From Marinibacterium sp050389775 (GTDB lineage: Bacteria > Pseudomonadota > Alphaproteobacteria > Rhodobacterales > Rhodobacteraceae), in contig NZ_CP177144.1 in NCBI RefSeq assembly GCF_050389775.1, positions 4,216,001-4,280,000 on the forward strand: a DNA stretch of 64,000 bases, written 5' to 3'. Position numbers and translations under genes: made by a program. Shown here piece after piece: positions 60,127 to 64,000 of the stretch; position 1 is the stretch's first letter; every line of letters starts with the position of its first letter. The notes under the pieces are model-generated. The model saw only the letters and a list, made by a program, of their open reading frames with translations, did not search any database and was not told the origin of the DNA.

Positions 60127-60678
60127 ATGCGTCATTTCCTGATCCCCCTCCTCTGCGCTGCCGCCCTGGCCGCCTGTTCCTCGGACACCCGCTATGGCTT
60201 TCCGACGCCTGCGCCCGAAGAGCGCGTGGCCTCGCGCTATGGCGAGCTGGAAATCCTGCAGGTCACCCTGCCCAGCTACGGCTCGTCGGAAGAGATCTAC
60301 ATCCGCAAGGCCGACGGCAAGATCGAGCCTCTGGGCCCGCTGTGGGCCGATGATCCGATCCGGGCCGTCACCCTGCAGGTCGCCCGCGACCTGGGCCAGA
60401 TCACCGGGGCCGTCGCCGCGCCCTCGCCCTGGCCGTTCCGCGACCTGCCCGATGCGCGGGTCGACGTGCGGATCGAGGAATTCCTGGCCACCGATGACGG
60501 CACCTTCCTGTTGACCGGCCAATATTTCGTGGCCCCGGAGAGCGGCGCGCGCAACCGGGCCAAGCGGTTCTCGATCTCGGTGCCCCTGGTCCAGCCGCCC
60601 ACCCCCGGAGCCATCGTCAGCGCCCGCGGCGCCGCCGTCTCGCGGCTGGCCCTCGACATCGCCCGCACGGGCCTCTGA
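60127..60678 (+). CDS. pqiC: PqiC outer-membrane lipoprotein
   Basis: A 183-residue lipoprotein (ABC-type transport auxiliary, DUF330). Lipobox LAAC with Cys18, then SSDTRYGFPTP. The domain shows LEILQVTLPSYGSSEEIYI, the PLGPLWADDPIRAVTLQVAR segment and DARVDVRIEEFLATDDG, typical of PqiC. It receives the PqiB needle at the outer membrane. It begins 3 bases after the pqiB stop and ends the operon. Confidence 0.92.
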   Translation: MRHFLIPLLCAAALAACSSDTRYGFPTPAPEERVASRYGELEILQVTLPSYGSSEEIYIRKADGKIEPLGPLWADDPIRAVTLQVARDLGQITGAVAAPSPWPFRDLPDARVDVRIEEFLATDDGTFLLTGQYFVAPESGARNRAKRFSISVPLVQPPTPGAIVSARGAAVSRLALDIARTGL

Positions 60679-60692
60679 CCCGCTGATACCCG

Positions 60693-60718
60693 CCCGGCGC
60701 GCCTCTCCGCGCGCCGGG
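60693..60718 (+). terminator. Stem-loop after pqiC, probable terminator
   Basis: CCCGGCGCGC (60693-60702) and GCGCGCCGGG (60709-60718) form a perfect 10-pair stem with a 6-base loop, 14 bases after the pqiC stop. It is followed by TCTGCC, not a T tract, so termination may need Rho. Confidence 0.6.
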
Positions 60719-61098
60719 TCTGCCGGCCCTGCCCCGGCACTCCCCCCCCTCGCGCCCGCGGCCCGCGACCCTTCTGCCCCTCACGGCCCTTGCCCGGCAC
60801 AGGCCCCGCGGGGCGCCTGATCTCCGACCCACCGCCCATCCCGGCTCTGCCCGATACGCCTTGCCGCTCGCCCGCCCCGCCGCGACCGATGCGGCAGTTT
60901 CGCCCTCAGCCCGGTACGCGGCCCCGACCATCCCGGCCCCCGCCCAGCGCGAAAATCGGGCCATGGAGCCGATCCGCGCCCGCGAAATGGTCATCGCCGG
61001 CCCACCGCCCCCTGCCCCGGCCCGCCCGGGGCGTTCCGGCCATGGTCCCGCGCCCGCCCTCGCCTACCCTGATCGCGACCGAGTGACAGGAGTGAGCC
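60719..61098. other. Intergenic region before the amine oxidase gene
   Basis: About 380 GC-rich bases. Translations are Pro/Arg rich without ribosome sites. The only clear element is the ribosome site of the next gene (GACAGGAGTGAGCC at 61083-61096). A promoter was not recognised. Confidence 0.5.
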
Positions 61099-63018
61099 AT
61101 GAACGTTGCCGACCGCACCGCCTTCGACACACGGGTGTCCCACCCGCTGGACCCGCTGTCGGGCGCCGAGATCGAAACCGCCGCCAAGCTGGTCGCCCGC
61201 CACATGGGCGGCGACGACCTGCGCTTCGAGACGATCGAGCTGAAGGAACCGGCCAAGGCGGCCGTGCGGGCCTTTGGCCAGGGCGGTGCCCGGCCCCGGC
61301 GCGAGGCCCGGGTCAATGTCTTCCGGCCCGGCAGCATCGGCGTCTGGCGCTTTGTCGTGGCCCTGAGCGACGGGGCCATCGCCAAGGAAGAACACCTGCC
61401 CGAAGCCTGCCCGATGATCATGCTGGAAGAATTCATGCTGATCGAGGACACGGTTAAGGCCCATCCCGATTTCATCGCCGCCTGCGCCCGGCGCGGGATC
61501 GAGGACATGGACCTGGTCTGCGTCGATCCCTGGTCGGCCGGCAATTTCGATGTCGACGGCGAAGAGGGCAAGCACCTGGCCCATACCTTCTGCTGGGTGC
61601 GGATGCGGCCCGACGACAATCTCTATGCCCATCCGATCGAAGGCCTGAACCCGGTCGTCGACATCAAGGCCATGGAGGTCGTGCGCGTCGATGATTACGG
61701 CGCCGTGCCGGTGCCAGAGATGGAGGTCAATTACGACGCCCAGTTCATCGACGAGACCCGCGAGGACCTGCGGCCCATCGACGTCATCCAGCCCGACGGC
61801 GTGACCTTCACCATGGAAGGCCGCACGATCAAGTGGCACGACTGGTCCATCCTGATCGGCTTCAACGGCCGCGAGGGGCTGACCCTGCATGACATCCGCT
61901 ACGCGGGCCGGCCGATCCTCTACCGCGCGTCGATTGCCGAGATGGTGGTGCCTTACGGGTCTCCGGACAGCCAGCACGCGCGCAAGAACGTCTTCGACAT
62001 CGGCGAATACGGGCTGGGCAAGCTGGCCAATTCGCTGGAGCTGGGCTGTGATTGCCTGGGCGTGATCCATTACCTGGATGCCGAGATTTCCGGCATCGAA
62101 GGCAAGGCCGAGACGATCAGGAACGCCATCTGCATTCACGAGGAAGACACCGGCATCCTCTGGAAACACTGGGATTTCCGCACCGACAAGACCGAGGTCC
62201 GGCGCGGGCGGCGGCTGGTGATCTCGTCGATCTCGACGGTGGGCAATTACGAATACGCGTCCTATTGGTATTTCTACCTCGACGGCAAGATCGAGTTCGA
62301 GATGAAGGCCACGGGCATCATCAATACCGTCGGCAAGACGCCCGAGACCGACATGCGCTTCGGCACCGAGGTCGCTCCGGGGGTGATCGGACAGATCCAC
62401 CAGCACCTCTTTGTGGCCCGGCTGGACCTGGCCGTCGACGGCGACGAAACCCGGGTGGTGGAATGCAACACCCGGGCGCTGCCGATGGGGCCGGACAATC
62501 CCTATGGCAATGCGTTCTATGTCGAGGAAACGCCGCTGACGACGGAATGCGGGCGCAAGATCGCGCCCGAGACCCAGCGCTACTGGAAATTCGCGTCAGC
62601 CGGGACGACCAATTACATGGGCAAGCCCACGGCCTACAAGCTGGAGCCGACCCATGCGGTGACGCCCTTCAACCATCCCGACGGGCCGTCAGGCCAGCGC
62701 ATGCCGTTCATCTACAACCACCTGTGGCTGACCGAATACCATGCCGACGAACGCTTTCCCGCCGGGGATTTCATGAACCATTCCGACGGGTCCGAAGGCG
62801 TGCACAAGGCGGCCGAGCGGGGCAATTCGATCGATGGCAAGGACGTGGTGGCCTGGCATGTCTTCGGGCTGCACCACAATGTCCGGCTTGAGGATTTCCC
62901 GGTGCAGCCGGTGATTTCGACCGGGTTCATGCTGATGCCCAACGGGTTCTTCGACGGCAATCCCTGCCTGGACCTGCCCCCCGAACGCAACGCGGCCAGC
63001 TGCTGCGCGGCCGGCTGA
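61099..63018 (+). CDS. Copper-containing primary amine oxidase
   Basis: A 639-residue cofactor-containing enzyme that oxidises primary amines to aldehydes with release of ammonia and hydrogen peroxide. The TPQ precursor is Tyr384 in TVGNYEY. The catalytic base is Asp300 in VFDIGEYGLG, 84 residues earlier, as in the Arthrobacter enzyme. Copper His434 and His436 lie in GQIHQHLF, and the third His in the C-terminal FGLHHNVRLEDFPV. There is no signal peptide, so it is probably cytoplasmic. It ends in an unusual CCAAG. It stands alone between pqiC and the SoxYZ-like gene. Confidence 0.95.
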   Translation: MNVADRTAFDTRVSHPLDPLSGAEIETAAKLVARHMGGDDLRFETIELKEPAKAAVRAFGQGGARPRREARVNVFRPGSIGVWRFVVALSDGAIAKEEHLPEACPMIMLEEFMLIEDTVKAHPDFIAACARRGIEDMDLVCVDPWSAGNFDVDGEEGKHLAHTFCWVRMRPDDNLYAHPIEGLNPVVDIKAMEVVRVDDYGAVPVPEMEVNYDAQFIDETREDLRPIDVIQPDGVTFTMEGRTIKWHDWSILIGFNGREGLTLHDIRYAGRPILYRASIAEMVVPYGSPDSQHARKNVFDIGEYGLGKLANSLELGCDCLGVIHYLDAEISGIEGKAETIRNAICIHEEDTGILWKHWDFRTDKTEVRRGRRLVISSISTVGNYEYASYWYFYLDGKIEFEMKATGIINTVGKTPETDMRFGTEVAPGVIGQIHQHLFVARLDLAVDGDETRVVECNTRALPMGPDNPYGNAFYVEETPLTTECGRKIAPETQRYWKFASAGTTNYMGKPTAYKLEPTHAVTPFNHPDGPSGQRMPFIYNHLWLTEYHADERFPAGDFMNHSDGSEGVHKAAERGNSIDGKDVVAWHVFGLHHNVRLEDFPVQPVISTGFMLMPNGFFDGNPCLDLPPERNAASCCAAG

Positions 63019-63504
63019 TCCGCACCCCGTTCCGGGGCGATTACGGAGTGGAAAGGGGTGGCGCCTGGGCGGCGGGGGTTGTCCGGCGGGAGGACCGTCT
63101 TGTGCAGCGGCCGGATAAGGCCTTGCGGCATGGCCCGGTGACAGCCCCCATGGGCCGGAGGACAGGGTGTGCAAGGCCACCTGTACGGCCGCCGGGTCGT
63201 GGCCTTACCGCAAGGCCTGCGGGCGGCCAGTGGCAGGCATATTGGCGCGCCCGGGCATCGGCGGGCCCTCTGCCTAGCGGCGGGCAAGTCGCGTGGCGGA
63301 ATGGGGGCCCTCCAGGCCATCAGCCGGCCCCATGGGACGGCCTGCAGCCAACCGGGGGCTGCCAGTCTGTACGGCGTCCGGTCCAAGGCGCGGCGAAACG
63401 GGCCGAAGGGTGGCGGGTGAGACCATCGACCTATTCGGCGGCATGCGACTTTCGTGCTAGTCATGGACCATGGGGACCGGACGAGGCCGGTCCGGAGGAA
63501 CGCC
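63019..63504. other. Intergenic region, no gene recognised
   Basis: About 486 bases. A 10-base inverted pair GGCCTTGCGG (63119-63128) and CCGCAAGGCC (63208-63217) lies 80 bases apart and might be part of a longer fold. Open frames here have Gly/Arg-rich, unlike products. The last part holds the GGAGGAA ribosome site of the next gene at 63494-63500. Confidence 0.5.
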
Positions 63505-64000
63505 ATGAGACCCGAACGACCCGCCCGCCGGGGCGCGAATATCCTGTCGGCCGTGACCGGCCTGGCCCTGGCCGTCCTGTCGGGGCCGACCACAGCCGGC
63601 GAAAGCTGGGATTACATCCGGGCCGAGCTTTACGATGCGCGGCCCCTGCGCGACGGCGGGGACATCATTGCCATCGACGCGCCCATGCGCACGCGCGACG
63701 ACGCCCGCACCCAAATCGCCGCCCAGGTCGTGGCCCCGCCCGGCCTGCGGCTGGGCCGGGTGACGCTGGTGCTCGACGAGAACCCGATGCCCGTTTCGGC
63801 CGTCTTCGCGCTGGACGACCCGCTGGAGAGCTTCTTCTTCGATGTCACCATGCGGGTGAACGGGCCGACGCCGCTGCATGTTGTGGCCGAGACGACCGAC
63901 GGCCAGCTCTGGGTGGCCGAGACCTTCGTCAAGACCTCCGGCCAGGGCGCCTGTGCCGCGCCGCCGGTGGGCGATCCGGCGCTGGCCCTGGCCAGCCTGG
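63505..64000 (+). CDS. SoxYZ-like carrier protein, quinoprotein dehydrogenase-associated type (cut by window end)
   Basis: ATG at 63505 after CCGGAGGAACGCC. A signal peptide (ILSAVTGLALAVLSGPTTAG) is followed by ESWDYIRAELYDARPLRDGG, IAIDAPMRTRDDA, VTLVLDENPMPVSAVFALDD, FFDVTMRVNGPTPLHVVAET and VAETFVKTSGQGAC. This matches the SoxYZ-like carrier family found near PQQ-dependent alcohol dehydrogenases (SoxY half first; a SoxZ half would follow after base 64000). The frame is open at the window edge. A methanol/ethanol quinoprotein dehydrogenase gene set to the right is expected. Confidence 0.88.
   Translation, partial: MRPERPARRGANILSAVTGLALAVLSGPTTAGESWDYIRAELYDARPLRDGGDIIAIDAPMRTRDDARTQIAAQVVAPPGLRLGRVTLVLDENPMPVSAVFALDDPLESFFFDVTMRVNGPTPLHVVAETTDGQLWVAETFVKTSGQGACAAPPVGDPALALASL

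Noticed and set aside
63119..63217. Insertion-sequence remnant bounded by GGCCTTGCGG inverted repeats
   Set aside because: No transposase fragment or target duplication lies near; the repeats are short and may be chance in GC-rich DNA.

Overview
The window comes from a high-GC alphaproteobacterium, most likely Rhodobacterales (Roseobacter/Paracoccus-type). The evidence is the codon use, the che cluster architecture, an RTX protein with a short hydrophobic N-terminus, TGA-N9-TCA iron boxes, and the DUF2218/siderophore, PqiABC and SoxYZ-like gene sets. The family assignment is inference. The very high third-position GC creates long antisense reading frames that are not genes. No rRNA, tRNA, insertion sequence, prophage or CRISPR array was seen.

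Layout. (1) 1-7706: a chemotaxis block. A minus-strand operon runs STAS protein, CheY, CheA, CheW, transmembrane receptor (cut by the window edge). A divergent plus-strand gene encodes a soluble, degenerate receptor-like protein, and a soluble PAS receptor follows. (2) 7849-21659: a nine-gene minus-strand operon clearly related to the alginate operon (algD, alg8, alg44, algA, algG, a small Sel1-like gene, algX, a very long algK-like gene, algL). (3) 22121-30012: a small periplasmic protein, then a dipeptide-type ABC transporter with a methyltransferase and an acetyltransferase. (4) 30384-33797: a large RTX protein carrying a clan-A glycosidase core. (5) 34032-36377: an ECF sigma factor with its membrane partners and an EF-hand protein. 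(6) 36580-42903: a TetR-controlled RND efflux pump. (7) 43283-47394: a DUF4178/DUF350/membrane spermidine-synthase cluster. (8) 47446-53899: an iron-siderophore uptake system with two iron-box-like operators. (9) 53967-60678: a kinase-like gene and a pqiABC lipid-transport operon with a split PqiA and an unusually long PqiB. (10) 61099-64000: a copper amine oxidase and the start of a SoxYZ-like carrier gene.

The most striking observation is in region 2. The enzymes that make the activated sugar and polymerise it (AlgD, Alg8, and the guanylyltransferase half of AlgA) look intact. Every other site that in Pseudomonas alginate production modifies, cuts or regulates the polymer looks lost: AlgG lacks the DPHD motif, AlgX lacks the catalytic His and Ser, AlgL lacks the catalytic His, the AlgA isomerase cupin lacks its metal ligands, and the Alg44 PilZ domain lacks the c-di-GMP arginines. 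The O-acetylation genes algI/J/F and the outer-membrane porin algE are absent. This looks like an alginate-derived secretion scaffold kept for an unmodified or different uronic polymer, not gated by c-di-GMP through Alg44. A TAACCAA motif is repeated three times in front of algD and again in front of the RTX glycosidase gene, which may tie the two together. Comparisons to Pseudomonas proteins were made from memory of their motifs, so real alignments are the first check.
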